DNA of 64,000 bases from Vibrio mytili (lineage in GTDB: Bacteria > Pseudomonadota > Gammaproteobacteria > Enterobacterales > Vibrionaceae): assembly GCF_000830505.1 (NCBI RefSeq), contig NZ_JXOK01000037.1, positions 124,001 through 188,000 on the forward strand. The letters are read 5' to 3'. The translations under genes were made by a program, and so were the position numbers. Below the pieces are notes generated by a model, which worked only from the letters and a program-made list of their open reading frames with translations, was not told the origin of the DNA and made no database searches. Shown one piece after another: positions 8,915 to 19,027 of this stretch. Each line of letters opens with the position of its first letter. The first letter of the stretch is position 1.

Positions 8915-9427
8915 TTACTCACAGTGCTGTTTTTCAATACTTTCTATGGATTGATTGTACTTGTTGAGCGCGGAATCTATCTGCTTTGGGTGGCTGAGCA
9001 AATCAGCGAAAGCAGAGCGAAGCTCATAGTTTTTCGGGTGATTAGCTGACTGACGGTCATTGAATGTCTGTTGAGCCGCTTTGCCCAGCGCATCGCTTCT
9101 ACTCGCGAGCTGCTTCACATCATGTTGCTCAAGCTTCAACCACGCTTCGATGGGTTGCTCTGTCGCAACACGGCTTGGATCGTTAGCTAAAAAGTAATGT
9201 ACCGCTTCTCGGCTCAATTCAAAGTGGTGTTTGCGGCCTTCAAGAAACCATTGACTCACTTCGTCTAACTCTGGGTATTGGGCAGCGGTTAAATCGACAA
9301 GATCCTGATACCACTGTAGAGATGCATCGACGTAACCGTCATATTTATTCGCCAGGCACTGCTGATCCGCGGCAAAAGTAAAAGTAGAGCTAGTTGCGAT
9401 GAGCGCTGCAACGACAAAGCGTTTCAT
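8915..9427 (-). CDS. Small secreted protein of unknown function
   Basis: A 170-residue protein with a clear Sec signal peptide (MKRFVVAALIATSSTFTFAA, cleavage probably after AFA/TFA-type residues near 20). The mature part is helical and hydrophilic with Cys near each end (QQCLANKYD and the C-terminal KQHCE), suggesting one disulfide in the periplasm. I do not recognise a family. The frame runs 53 codons further upstream, but AAAAGGAA just before the ATG at 9427 and the signal peptide define the start. The gene is flanked by panP downstream and lysO upstream in the same orientation, with gaps that suggest its own transcript. Confidence 0.75.
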   Translation of the reverse strand: MKRFVVAALIATSSTFTFAADQQCLANKYDGYVDASLQWYQDLVDLTAAQYPELDEVSQWFLEGRKHHFELSREAVHYFLANDPSRVATEQPIEAWLKLEQHDVKQLASRSDALGKAAQQTFNDRQSANHPKNYELRSAFADLLSHPKQIDSALNKYNQSIESIEKQHCE

Positions 9428-9653
9428 TCGTTTTCCTTTTAAAGTCTTACCATTATAACTAACCGTTAAGCGTATCCGAGGATAGCGGCTTTCATTTTGT
9501 TTTGCTGTATCGTTCCATTTTGCTACCCATTCCATAAGCAAATGGAGGACAAGTGAATATGAAAGCGTGGTCAATGTATTGACCACCTTGATGTTAATCA
9601 GGTATTTGAGTTATTGCTGCATTGTAATAGATGTGAAACTGAAAACCTGAGAT

Positions 9654-10559
9654 CTAGCTAGCAAGTGATACAAAGAAAAGCATCATAACGGGTACAAGTA
9701 AGCTCAAAATAAAGCCGCTCACGATGGCAATCGGTACGCAGCGTACTCCGCCTGTAGTTTGTATGACTGGTAGCGTAAAGTCCATAGCTGTTGCTCCTGC
9801 GTAACCAATAGAAGTCAATGGGTAACTACGGATAAGCAACGGAATGACCACCAAGGCAACAAGCTCACGCATAAGCTCGATCAAGAACGAAGCCCCGCCA
9901 AATACGGGACCAAATGCATCTCCCATTAAAATGCCAGCTAATGAATACCAACCAAATCCAGAAGCCATCGCCAATGCTTGATAAAGTGGAAGGTCCAAAA
10001 TAAAAGAGGCAATGATGCCGCCGAGCATGCAGGTTGCAATGATCACGGCCGCAATGGCCATACCTTGTTTGTTTAATAAGATCTGGCGAAGTGTAAGGCC
10101 ACTGTTACGCAGTTGGATGCCAATAAAAAACAGCAATAGAAACAATATCCACTCACTTGCTGTGTCAACCCAGCCTAAGCCAATAGGTAAGATAAGTCCG
10201 GCAACCAAACCACCGCCAACAACGACGATCAACTTTAGCGATTCCAAAGCCATCGCTGACAAAGGTAGCTTCGTGTGAGTTTGATCGGTTCGAAGGGGAA
10301 TAATTTTGTCTACGACAGGTAGGGCTAGGAGATTACAAACACTCAAGCAAACAAAAAAAGTGCCTGCATAAAGTAAGATACTTTGTAAATTACTGCCCAA
10401 GTTATCTAAGGAGGCCAAACTAAGACCCATCAACGACAAAATGATGTAGATAAGGTAAGAGGTGGATTGGTTGATTCTCTCGAGTATCGATGCACGAGAA
10501 ATTGGTATTAAATAGCCCACAACCAGTGGTGCGAAAATAAATAGCATCCCTGAGAACAT
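9654..10559 (-). CDS. lysO: LysO (YbjE) lysine exporter
   Basis: A 301-residue inner-membrane protein with about eight hydrophobic helices, matching E. coli LysO, which exports L-lysine and thialysine. Shared stretches include the start MFSGMLFIFAPLVVGYLIP, ALESLKL, IGIQLRNSGLTLRQI, ASGFGWYSLAGIL and the end ATAMDFTLPVIQTTGG. The ATG at 10559 matches the E. coli start; a TTG three codons upstream has a closer AAGGA but is a weaker choice. It lies 125 bases downstream of the HDOD gene on the same strand, so co-transcription is possible. I saw no lysine riboswitch in that gap. Confidence 0.9.
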   Translation of the reverse strand: MFSGMLFIFAPLVVGYLIPISRASILERINQSTSYLIYIILSLMGLSLASLDNLGSNLQSILLYAGTFFVCLSVCNLLALPVVDKIIPLRTDQTHTKLPLSAMALESLKLIVVVGGGLVAGLILPIGLGWVDTASEWILFLLLFFIGIQLRNSGLTLRQILLNKQGMAIAAVIIATCMLGGIIASFILDLPLYQALAMASGFGWYSLAGILMGDAFGPVFGGASFLIELMRELVALVVIPLLIRSYPLTSIGYAGATAMDFTLPVIQTTGGVRCVPIAIVSGFILSLLVPVMMLFFVSLAS

Positions 10560-10684
10560 AAAGCTCAATGATTCCTTTTTGAGATCAGTTTAAGAAGGTT
10601 ATTCCAGACAATCCGCAGCTCATTGTGTGCAATGGACTACGTTCAAAGTATTTGATCATAGTTTGACCTTGCCCATCAAAGCCA

Positions 10685-11608
10685 TCACAGGCCGCTGGCA
10701 AACAGAACGTTACTCATTCCGTCCTTAAAGTCATCGTCGCTGAGATTGCTAAGTGCGTACAACACTTCCGCACCCACGATATCGAATTCAACTTCGTGGT
10801 CTTCGATCTCTTCATCTTGATTACGGAACATCAACAAGTGATTGGCAATTCGCGCAATATCGAGATAAGAAACCTCTGAACGTGATTCTGTCAATTTCTT
10901 GTTTGACGACACTTCGCGGAAATCATTATCGAATCCCCAGCGCTTTAGGACTAAGTTGCTGGTATCCGCGCAGCGCGTTTGAAATATTTGTAGAGCAATC
11001 TCCGGGTCAAGGTAGTTCCCGTTGTCGAGATATAAGTGATATTCGTTAATAAGACAAAATAAGCCTATATCGGCTAACAAGCCAACCAACAGCGCTTTTT
11101 CTTGCTCTAAATGACCGTAGGTGTCTGGAGATTGCTTTCGAAATTCTTGAACTACCATCACCATCGTTGCACCTAATTCGCGAGAAACGGAGGCACTCTT
11201 AACGAGAATCTCATTGCATTCTTTAGTGAGGTTTACTGAATGTTTTAATTGTTCAATTGCTTGGGCTGTCACTATGTCGCGAACCCGCAAAATGCCAAGT
11301 CGAGAAACCGCAGTAGTGAGATCATTACAGGTGATATTCCGACGGTTAAAAACAACAGAGTTAGCAACTCGAATGACGACAGCGGCGAGGTCCGGGTCCT
11401 CTATTAGACAATTTGCCGTATCGGCAATAGTTGTCGTCTCTTCCAAACACAATTGTTGAATCTTTAGCACAACATCAGGAATGGGAGGCAGAGAGATTTT
11501 GCCAGTGGAAATTGATTGTTCCACCAACTGCGCAAATTCAGACTCTAGAGCTAGTATCAGCTTTTCTTTATGATTTGGTAGCCAAAAAAACGATAAATGT
11601 TCCATCAT
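10685..11608 (-). CDS. HDOD-domain protein
   Basis: A 307-residue cytoplasmic protein whose central part (about 35-240) is an HDOD domain, a catalytically inactive relative of HD phosphohydrolases found in bacterial signalling. It begins LPPIPDVVLKIQQLCLEETTTIADTANCLIEDPDLAAVVIRVANS-like, the hallmark of the family, and contains the conserved LGATMVMVVQEF and LLVGLLADIGLFCLINEY. No output domain is attached. It is divergent from tfoX across 370 bases, so it may share that regulatory region. There are two adjacent ATG codons at the start; no strong ribosome site. Confidence 0.85.
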   Translation of the reverse strand: MMEHLSFFWLPNHKEKLILALESEFAQLVEQSISTGKISLPPIPDVVLKIQQLCLEETTTIADTANCLIEDPDLAAVVIRVANSVVFNRRNITCNDLTTAVSRLGILRVRDIVTAQAIEQLKHSVNLTKECNEILVKSASVSRELGATMVMVVQEFRKQSPDTYGHLEQEKALLVGLLADIGLFCLINEYHLYLDNGNYLDPEIALQIFQTRCADTSNLVLKRWGFDNDFREVSSNKKLTESRSEVSYLDIARIANHLLMFRNQDEEIEDHEVEFDIVGAEVLYALSNLSDDDFKDGMSNVLFASGL

Positions 11609-11768
11609 GACGTTGTAATTATTAATTTTCGTACAGTGTACCCTTACAAGACATTCATTAGCAACGAAATGCGCATGTCATCCTCGCAATTTCTATATTG
11701 ATCATAGCGATGGCGTAATTGGGGCATCCGTGGTGGGGTGTATAAAAGTTGCGACTTACTGAGATAAA

Positions 11769-11817
11769 TGTGAAATTAATCACGTATGGAATATATATAC
11801 TTTTTTATCTGTGAGCT
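11769..11817 (+). promoter_or_regulatory. CRP site and probable class II promoter of tfoX
   Basis: TGTGA-N6-TCACG at 11769-11784 is a near-perfect CRP half-site pair. A TTATCT candidate -10 lies at 11805-11810, which would put transcription start near 11817, about 41 bases from the CRP centre, the class II geometry. tfoX transcription in V. cholerae is known to need cAMP-CRP. The predicted leader of about 160 nt is long, consistent with post-transcriptional control of tfoX by the TfoR small RNA in V. cholerae. The site could alternatively serve the divergent HDOD gene. Confidence 0.65.
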
Positions 11818-11978
11818 ATGTCCTAACTTATTTTTCGTCGTTAAGTATGATTGAGCAGTTGGTGAGCACAAATCACAAAAATATCATCAACAAATGATTA
11901 TTTATTAAATTCGCTACAAGCTGCTGTTTATCTGGTGACATCGCTAATCGGGGTAATTTATTCAGATTAAAGAGGTCA

Positions 11979-12566
11979 ATGGACATGACAGACCAAGCTT
12001 TTTTTAAATACGTACGTAATTTTAGTCACTATCAGAAACGTTCCATGTTCGGTGGTATCGGTTTGTTCAGTGACGACGCCATGTTTGCACTTGTAAGCAA
12101 CGACTGCTGTTACTTGAGAGGTGGGAACGGGTTAGACGAAGCATTCACTGAACTTAACTGCGATAAATATAAGCACGTTAAACGACAATCGACTGCGACA
12201 GTTAACTACTATGACGTGACGGATCTCTTCGAGTCTGGCTTTGCTGGCTTGGATGATCTACTGCAAAAGTCAATTGACTTTTCTGTAAATGAACGCAAAT
12301 ACCAAAAGTCTTCTGCAAGCAGACGCCTTAGAGATTTGCCGAATATGCAATTGACGCTTGAGCGCATGGTTAAAAAGGCGGGAGTTGATGATGTAGAAAC
12401 ATTTCTGCAACTTGGGCCGGTAGAAGTATTCAATAAAGTGAAAGTCGCCTACGGTAATGATGTTGACGTCAAGTTATTGTGGAAATTCGCTGGTGCTATT
12501 GATGGTATCCATTGGAAGCTGTTACAAGAACCCCGTAAAAAGCAGTTGCTTTCAATGTGTGAATAG
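11979..12566 (+). CDS. tfoX: TfoX, master regulator of natural competence
   Basis: A 195-residue TfoX/Sxy protein with N-terminal domain (about 1-95, RSMFGGIGLFSDDAMFALVS and YLRGGNG) and C-terminal helix-hairpin domain (about 110-190, RLRDLPNMQLTLERMVKKAG). In Vibrio, chitin-induced TfoX turns on competence and type VI secretion genes. The conserved KLLWKFAGAIDG near the C-terminus and the tfoX-like gene neighbourhood favour TfoX over its paralogue TfoY. ATG at 11979 is only three bases from AGAGG; a second ATG at 11985 (MTDQAF) has better spacing, so the true start may be there. The leader carries a CRP-type promoter. Confidence 0.9.
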   Translation: MDMTDQAFFKYVRNFSHYQKRSMFGGIGLFSDDAMFALVSNDCCYLRGGNGLDEAFTELNCDKYKHVKRQSTATVNYYDVTDLFESGFAGLDDLLQKSIDFSVNERKYQKSSASRRLRDLPNMQLTLERMVKKAGVDDVETFLQLGPVEVFNKVKVAYGNDVDVKLLWKFAGAIDGIHWKLLQEPRKKQLLSMCE

Positions 12567-12731
12567 ATCAACTTGGGTTCAGATGATGGATTTGTTTGGA
12601 TGAAGTTGGCGAGTCGCAAAAGTGAGTGTCGAAAGTGGAATAAGGATGTAACTCTTTTGACCACTTCATCTAGGTCAGTCATTGAAGCCTAATTGCATCA
12701 TTGATAACGTGGTTAGATATTAATTCAGCAT

Positions 12732-12767
12732 AAAAAACCGAGGCCAACTATTTGGCCTCGGTTTTTT
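12732..12767. terminator. Bidirectional terminator between tfoX and the barrel gene
   Basis: A 15-bp perfect stem (12732-12746 with 12753-12767) has an A run before and a T run after it, so it can stop both convergent transcripts. Confidence 0.9.
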
Positions 12768-12800
12768 ATGTTCGCTATGTGTACACTCTAAGTGGTCGTA

Positions 12801-13336
12801 CTAAAACTTAAAGCGTGTAGTTAGCATGATTTGGTCGCCGTAGAAGTCGTTGATACGCGCTTCAGCACCAAGAGAGAATAGCTCTGTTGAATGGAAACGA
12901 GCGTAGGCAGAGCCTGTGAAATCATCGTCATCATCGATTGAGACGTAGCCGACTTTACCACCCACTTCTAGTTGAGGACCTAACCATTGGCGAATGCTAG
13001 GTTGAGCTCCATACCCATATCTGTGCTACTGGAATGCGTCGGTTGAACAGTGCGAAGCAGCATTTCACCCGTAAGATCTGCCCAGTTGTTGACTGGTGAA
13101 TGAAAGCCAAAGCCAACAGCAGAGTCGAAATCGTTATCAAACTCAGAGTCAATTCGAGCGACGACGTGTGCATTTGGATGAATCGACTTGCTCATTCCAG
13201 CTCCAAACGTCACCGGGCTGACGCCGATACGAGCTTCGAAATAGTCGTAGCTAAAGTTACTCATCGTTGCAGGTGTAGCGGCTAGAGCCTGGCTTGATGC
13301 CAGCAATAGGGCAGTGGCTAATAGTGTTTTGCGCAT
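12801..13336 (-). pseudogene. Small outer-membrane beta-barrel protein, one frameshift
   Basis: The first part reads a signal peptide (MRKTLLATALLLASSQALA) and barrel strands, but the frame stops at 12980. In the next frame the barrel continues as SIRQWLGPQLEVGGKVGYVSI and on to a C-terminal FKF, the Bam signal. One lost base near 12997 (in CAACCTAGC) restores a 178-residue protein. Both halves are intact in composition, so a sequence error is more likely than decay. It lies downstream of tfoX in convergent orientation. The family is unassigned; Vibrio genomes carry a similar gene next to tfoX. Confidence 0.75.
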
Positions 13337-13646
13337 AACTTACGATAAACCTTATTGATTGTATCCATGGATCGCCAGTTTTACTCATCGCAGTCAGGGT
13401 TGTGTCATTCTAGCTTGTCAAAGTGCTATTTTTAACCATTGCTTGACGTTGATTCGTATAACCATTTGAACCGTAATCTGATTTGTACGACATCATAATA
13501 AAAATGGAGGTCGACGACCAACTCAAATGTGTCGATATTTTGTCAATTTACGTGATAAGTATATTTAAGCAATATTTATGCCTAAATGATATGCAATGCT
13601 GTGTTTTGCACAATTGATTTAGCATGCATGTTTACTCCGGGATGTT
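13337..13646. other. Gene-free stretch between barrel gene and response regulator
   Basis: This A/T-rich stretch of 310 bases should hold the promoter of the barrel gene and the 3' end of the kinase/regulator operon. I see no gene, strong terminator or known operator. Confidence 0.5.
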
Positions 13647-14144
13647 TTACTCTCCAAAGCTGGCTCTGCGATCTGCCATGGCGGTTAAGATGGCTTCTGC
13701 ATCCAGTATTTTTGTCCAAGAGAGCAGGTTATCGTCGTTTTTTATCACAAATGTTGTCAGTTGTGAGGTGATGATTTGTCTTAATTCCTCTCCTTTCCAC
13801 GGCTTAGCGATATAGTAGTCTAGACTTTCATGATTGATTGCTTCAACGGTGTCTTCGAGCCCGGCTTGCCCCGTCAGCAGTACTTTCCGCGCTGACTGAG
13901 TGTCAGCGTTTTGGTTCAGCTCTATCAAAAAGCTTATCCCTGTTTGCTCCGGCATAATATGATCACATAATATCAGCGCAAGTTTGACGTCATCCTGTGC
14001 CATATCCTCAATGACTTGCCGCGCTTCTGTGACAGACTCGGCGCCTTCTAGAATAAAATTGTCTTCAAATGGTGTGAGATCTTGTAGAACGCTCTCCAAC
14101 ACTGCTCGTTCGTCATCGACGCATAAAATCAGATATTTAGTCAT
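13647..14144 (-). CDS. Response regulator, receiver-only
   Basis: A 165-residue receiver with the full active set: acidic pair Asp10-Asp11 (LCVDDERAV), phosphoacceptor Asp61 (LILCDHIMPEQTG), Thr91 (LLTGQAG) and Lys114 (YIAKPWKGE). There is no DNA-binding or enzymatic output domain, only a short helical tail. The tail (LTTFVIKNDDNLLSWTKILDAEAI) resembles the segment linking the receiver to the cyclic-nucleotide domain of the partner kinase, suggesting duplication. The ATG overlaps the kinase stop by eight bases, so the two are translationally coupled and the kinase is its likely partner. The target is unknown. Confidence 0.88.
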   Translation of the reverse strand: MTKYLILCVDDERAVLESVLQDLTPFEDNFILEGAESVTEARQVIEDMAQDDVKLALILCDHIMPEQTGISFLIELNQNADTQSARKVLLTGQAGLEDTVEAINHESLDYYIAKPWKGEELRQIITSQLTTFVIKNDDNLLSWTKILDAEAILTAMADRRASFGE

Positions 14145-16079
14145 GTTTCACTCCCTCTTCGAAAACCGGTAACCAAACGGACATACAAGTATATTTATTG
14201 GGCTCTGAATCAACATCAATCCATCCTTCGTGCGCCATAACGATCTGTTGACAGATGGACAGTCCGATACCTAAACCAAAATTGCCTTCCTTTTTTGTTG
14301 TAAAATTGAGCTCAAAAATTGCATTTTTTTGCGAGTCTGGGATGCCACATCCATTATCTTCGAATGAAACCACTGCATATTTACGCTGATTTTTCTCTCT
14401 CAATCGAGTTTGTATTGTTAATACCCCTTTGTCGGGGAAAGCATCAATGGCGTTTGAAACAAGGTTCGTCCACACTTGTTGCAGCGCTATAGGTTGGCAG
14501 AGGATGCGTGGCAGCTTTGCATAGTCCGTAGTCACTTGGTGCATTTTCAGCTTGTTTTCGAAAATAACCAAGGTATCTTCAATGCCTTCATGAATATCAG
14601 CGTAGTGCATACGTTCGTCATCTTGTCGCGCATAACCTTTCAAACTTTTTACCATGTCTGCGATTCGGGCAGCACAGACGTTGATCGAGCGAAGTGAGGA
14701 GCCTACTTGGTAATACTGCGACAATATACTCAGTGTTTCGCTCGCTTTTGCTTGTTGATGAGATAACTGGATTAATAGTTCAGCATCTGATTCCAAACCA
14801 AGGTTAACCACTTTTTTTGCCAATGCTCGGTCAGATAGAGTAAAACGAAGTTCATTTACTCTTGCTCGAAGCTCCGCGGTAGAAGCAGGGATTGAACGCT
14901 GAGCTTTCGATAGTATCTCTATCCCTTTATTCTGTAACGCTTCCGGTGGTGATTCAGCGAGCAAATGCTCAAGTGTGTGGGTCAAATTTTCCACGCCGCG
15001 AAGAATCGCAGCGATAGGGTTATTGAGCTCATGAGCTACGCCTGCGACGAGTTGTCCGAGCATGGCCATTTTTTCTCTCTCAATGAGTTGTTGATGGGCG
15101 GACTCGAGCGACTCAACGGTTTTCTGTAGCTGCAACTTGGTATTGATGCTGCGTTGTAGGCGACGGTTAAAGTGACGCAACAATAAATTGGTGAAAAGAG
15201 GGAGAAGATTCGAATCACTTTGCATGACATTGCGAAAAGTGTTGCGATCCAGTTTTATTACCTCGGTTTTAGTCAGAGTCAATGCAGTAGAGAAGGAGCA
15301 TTCTCCGGTCACAAAAGACATGCTGCCCACAATATTTCCTTTTGTGTACCGAACCACTTCACGTTGGACACCATGTTCATCACGTTTATATAGGGCAACG
15401 TCACCATTGGTGATGAACCATAAGAAACTATTGGGCTCACCTTCTATTGTCAGCAAATGCTCTGGAGAGTAGGTCCGACATGCATTGGTTTCATCACGGG
15501 ATGCAAAAAAGTGTTCTAATGCACTAATGACCTGCTCAGCCAACTCGTTATCAGACATTGAGTGATAGTCTTGCAGAAACCCTGCTTGATAGGTGCGCAT
15601 TTGGTTCTCGATGTGAGCTCGCATCAATTTATGCGGGTCGAGTACTTGGCTGTAACTCAGCAGATCTTCGCCACTTTGCCGTAAAATAAACTGAGTCAAC
15701 TCTTTCTTAACAGTGTTGAACAGGACATTGTCTGGAAGTGGTTTGGTGAGACAGTGATCTAGTCGACCTTCATTTACTGCCGTGAGAATGGCATTGATAT
15801 CAGAAGAACAACTGATGAGAATTTTTCTGGCGAGTTCAGTATGGGGCGTTCGGTCTAAGCGATAAGAAAATCGACACCATTAAATTCGGCATGATGACTT
15901 GCAATAACCAGTGCGACGGTTTGTTCGCGCTCTTCGAAGTACTCTAGCGCGCTATTTGCCTCCTCGATTGACTCAACAGAAAGAATATCGAACTTGCTGG
16001 CGAACGCCGATAGCTCCAACCGAAACTGTTCGGCACTGATAGGATTGTTGTCGAGGCACAGTACAGCATAACGATTCAA
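14137..16079 (-). pseudogene. Hybrid sensor histidine kinase with receiver-like and cNMP-binding domains, one frameshift
   Basis: Repairing one missing base near 15865 gives a 647-residue protein from the TTG at 16079 (GGAG at 16089-16092). Order: N-terminal receiver-like domain (about 1-120), linker, cyclic-nucleotide-binding fold (YSPEHLLTIEGEPNSFLWFI to TEVIKLDRNTF), coiled coil, HisKA with phosphoacceptor His in GVAHELNNPIAAI, and HATPase_c with NLVSNAIDAF, DNGCGIP and GLGIGLSI. The receiver-like domain has Ser where the phosphoacceptor Asp belongs (VIASHHAEFNGVDFL), although the Lys (CLTKPL) is kept, so it probably cannot be phosphorylated. No transmembrane segment is visible, so it is a cytoplasmic kinase. 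It overlaps the receiver-only regulator downstream. Confidence 0.82.
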
Positions 16080-16336
16080 GGGGGCGGCTCCAATTTAATA
16101 TACCTGCAATGACATTATCAATAAAATGAGAGAATGAGTGCGAGCTGGGTATGATTCCTAGGGACTGGGTTAAACTAAGCATCAATAGTCTGATTTATCT
16201 CAATGTTTTATTAAGATGCTCAAATAAATTCAACTTGTTACTGTGTCTGAAGTTCAAGTCATTCTGGTCGAACTAAGTATCTTGAGGTTATTTGGGTATA
16301 AGGTAGACTGAGCACAAACCATTGAAAAGTGACATT

Positions 16337-17602
16337 ATGCAAAACTTAAAAAAAATCGGTGCCATTGGCGGCGCTATTTCTCTGGCGCTTTGTTGGCCCT
16401 TGGCTGTGGGGCAAATAGGACAATCCATCATTGAGGACGGCGTCCAAAATCTGGACGACAGTATGCTAAAAGGGGAAGTGGTAGAGTATCAACGCGGTTA
16501 TCTTTCTTCTGTCGTCTTAACACGTTACACGGTCGTCGATGCCGATCTTAAAGCACTACTAATGAACGACGGCTTGCCGACCACCTTTGATGTCACAAGC
16601 GATGTGAGCCATGGTTTAACCAGCCTAACCGCTGATTCTAAGTTGGTTGATAACGATTTTCTTCCTCTGTCGATGCATAGCCAAACCCAGCTCAATGGCA
16701 ACACGGCATTTACTCTCAATTTAGACAGCTGGCATTACCGTAACGAAACACAAGGTGTCTCTGTTTCCACCAGCCCAGCACAAGTAACTGGCGATGTAAC
16801 AGTACTTGGCGACATTAATTATCAGGTGTCGGTTCCTTCCGTACAGGTTGATTTTGTCAATGGCGAAGAGTTACACCTCAACGCACTCACAGGGAAGGGT
16901 AAAGGAAAGCAAGTGAAAGGGTACTGGCTGGGTGAGCAAACATTTAATTTAGAGAAATTGGATGTGGTTGACTCAACATTAACACCAGTCTTTTTCATTG
17001 AAAATGCAAGCTACACTGGCAATACAGGTACGGATGAGTCTGGTGAGAAGCTAAGCAGTCAACTAAATCTAGAAGCCCAAAAACTGCGTTTGACTGATGG
17101 TACAGATGTCGATGACTTTAAACTTGATTTTGCTATCAGGGACGTTGATAGCCAGTCATTTGATCAAATCATGTCAATTTATCAAAATACTCCTGTGCTT
17201 GATGAGCAAGATGTGTCGCGTTTGTTGCCGCACATCGACACACTATTTAGCAAAGGCTTTAATTTGTCTGTCAATGAGCTATCGCTTGCTTTCGGAGAGG
17301 GTAAGTTTCATAACGAATGGCAACTGTCTATCCCTGAAGGAACTGACAATGTTACCCAAGATCCAATGAAGCTAATGAACGCGACCAATGGAATGCTGAG
17401 TACTTATTTCTCAGATGCGTTAGTCGAGCGTTACCCATTCATTCAAGAAAGTATCGATGAGTTGTTAATCATGGAGCTCATCAATAAAACTGATGACGGT
17501 TACGAGCTAAAAGCCCAAATTAGTGACGGAAAATTGAAATTTGAAAACGGGCATGAGTTGCCTCTACTCGCACTAATAATGCCAGCTTTGATGCAAAAAT
17601 AG
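16337..17602 (+). CDS. DUF945 (YdgA-like) protein
   Basis: A 421-residue protein with an N-terminal signal anchor (KKIGAIGGAISLALCWPLAVG) followed by a long periplasmic beta-rich region typical of DUF945/YdgA proteins (GEVVEYQRGYLSSVVLTRYTVV early in the domain). The function of the family is not established, although it is widespread and linked to the envelope. The frame opens at a TTG at 16322; I chose the ATG at 16337 directly before the hydrophobic segment. It appears monocistronic with a terminator 45 bases downstream. Confidence 0.82.
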   Translation: MQNLKKIGAIGGAISLALCWPLAVGQIGQSIIEDGVQNLDDSMLKGEVVEYQRGYLSSVVLTRYTVVDADLKALLMNDGLPTTFDVTSDVSHGLTSLTADSKLVDNDFLPLSMHSQTQLNGNTAFTLNLDSWHYRNETQGVSVSTSPAQVTGDVTVLGDINYQVSVPSVQVDFVNGEELHLNALTGKGKGKQVKGYWLGEQTFNLEKLDVVDSTLTPVFFIENASYTGNTGTDESGEKLSSQLNLEAQKLRLTDGTDVDDFKLDFAIRDVDSQSFDQIMSIYQNTPVLDEQDVSRLLPHIDTLFSKGFNLSVNELSLAFGEGKFHNEWQLSIPEGTDNVTQDPMKLMNATNGMLSTYFSDALVERYPFIQESIDELLIMELINKTDDGYELKAQISDGKLKFENGHELPLLALIMPALMQK

Positions 17603-17647
17603 AGTATTTTTTGTCTGAGCCTATATTGTTTAAGTACTTATCCAAGA

Positions 17648-17680
17648 AAAAGAGGTCGTAGGACCTCTTTTCTTGTTTTT
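17648..17680 (+). terminator. Terminator between DUF945 gene and serC
   Basis: A 10-bp stem AAAAGAGGTC/GACCTCTTTT (17648-17657 with 17662-17671) with loop GTAG, followed by T-rich sequence. Confidence 0.85.
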
Positions 17681-17740
17681 ATAAGCTCTAAAACGTGATA
17701 TTAATCTCGTAATATTTACGTAGCAGGAGCAATGAGCATC

Positions 17741-18835
17741 ATGGAACAAAATACGGACAGCGTATTTAACTTCAGTGCAGGACCAGCCGGTCTGCCAAAA
17801 GCAGTTATGCAACAAGCACAAAAGGAACTTGTGGATTGGCAAGGTCTTGGAACCTCGGTGATGGAAATCAGTCACCGAAGCAAAGAATTCATTAAAGTTG
17901 CTGAAGAGGCAGAGCAAGATCTTCGAGATCTGCTTAACGTGCCAGACAACTATAAAGTACTGTTTTGCCAAGGTGGTGCTCGTGCTCAGTTTGCCGCTGT
18001 TCCATTAAATTTGTTGGGTGATGCAACGACTGCAACATACATTGATGGCGGTTATTGGGCGGAAAGCTCGGTAGCCGAAGCCAAAAAATACTGTCAGCCA
18101 GACGTTTTTAACGCTAAAACTGAGATTGACGGTAAACTGGCTATTTTGCCAGCGAGTGACTGGAAGATCGCACCAGATGCGGCATATGTTCATTTTTGCC
18201 CAAACGAAACTATTGATGGTATTGAAATCAATGATCTACCCGTGACGGACAAGCCAATTGTTGCCGATATGTCCTCAACAATTTTATCGCGTGAGATTGA
18301 TGTATCCAAGTACGGTGTGATTTATGCTGGCGCGCAGAAAAATATCGGCCCTTCAGGTATCTCTATCGTTATCGTACGTGATGATCTACTCGGCATGGCT
18401 AAGCAAGTATTGCCAACCATTTTAGATTACACTGTGCTTGCTGAAAAAGACTCTATGTTTAACACGCCACCGACATTTGCTTGGTATCTATCAGGTCTAG
18501 TATTCAAATGGCTTAAAGATCAAGGCGGTGTAAAGGGGATTGAAAAAGTGAACCGTGAAAAAGCGGCGTTACTTTATGATTATATTGATCAGTCTGATTT
18601 TTACCGCAACGAAATCCATCCGGTAAACCGTTCACTTATGAATGTCCCTTTCCAATTGGCTAAACCAGAGCTTGATGCGACGTTTCTTCAGCTCGCTGAT
18701 GAGAAGGGCTTAAAAGCGTTGAAAGGACATAGAGCTGTCGGTGGTATGCGTGCATCTATTTACAATGCGATGCCGTTAGCAGGTATTCAAGCTCTTGTTG
18801 ATTTTATGAAAGAGTTTGAACAAGCACACGCTTAA
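17741..18835 (+). CDS. serC: Phosphoserine aminotransferase SerC
   Basis: SerC makes 3-phosphoserine (serine biosynthesis) and the analogous intermediate of pyridoxal phosphate synthesis. The 364-residue protein begins [19 protein letters not shown], carries SHRSKEF and GGARAQF, and has the PLP lysine in [12 protein letters not shown]. The C-terminal [17 protein letters not shown] is the conserved phosphate-binding end. Another ATG at 17732 is only two bases from AGGAG at 17725-17729, so the ATG at 17741 is the better start. It is flanked by terminators, so likely monocistronic. Confidence 0.95.
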   Translation: MEQNTDSVFNFSAGPAGLPKAVMQQAQKELVDWQGLGTSVMEISHRSKEFIKVAEEAEQDLRDLLNVPDNYKVLFCQGGARAQFAAVPLNLLGDATTATYIDGGYWAESSVAEAKKYCQPDVFNAKTEIDGKLAILPASDWKIAPDAAYVHFCPNETIDGIEINDLPVTDKPIVADMSSTILSREIDVSKYGVIYAGAQKNIGPSGISIVIVRDDLLGMAKQVLPTILDYTVLAEKDSMFNTPPTFAWYLSGLVFKWLKDQGGVKGIEKVNREKAALLYDYIDQSDFYRNEIHPVNRSLMNVPFQLAKPELDATFLQLADEKGLKALKGHRAVGGMRASIYNAMPLAGIQALVDFMKEFEQAHA

Positions 18836-18872
18836 TATCCATCGCAGTTATTCACTGAGATAAGTAAGAAAG

Positions 18873-18903
18873 AAAAAGCGCCGTAATTTACGGCGCTTTT
18901 TTA
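18873..18903. terminator. Terminator between convergent serC and cydC
   Basis: A 12-bp stem AAAAGCGCCGTA/TACGGCGCTTTT with A and T runs on both flanks; suitable for both strands. Confidence 0.85.
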
Positions 18904-19027
18904 GTTTTCAATGTTCTCAGGTGACACTTTCCAACGGTGAATTTTTCAAGGAACGATGCCTTCAAGGAGCAATGGTTTTCACGGAACGCTTGTAGTCGAA
19001 ACTTATCATTTCCCAGAGCATACTGTT

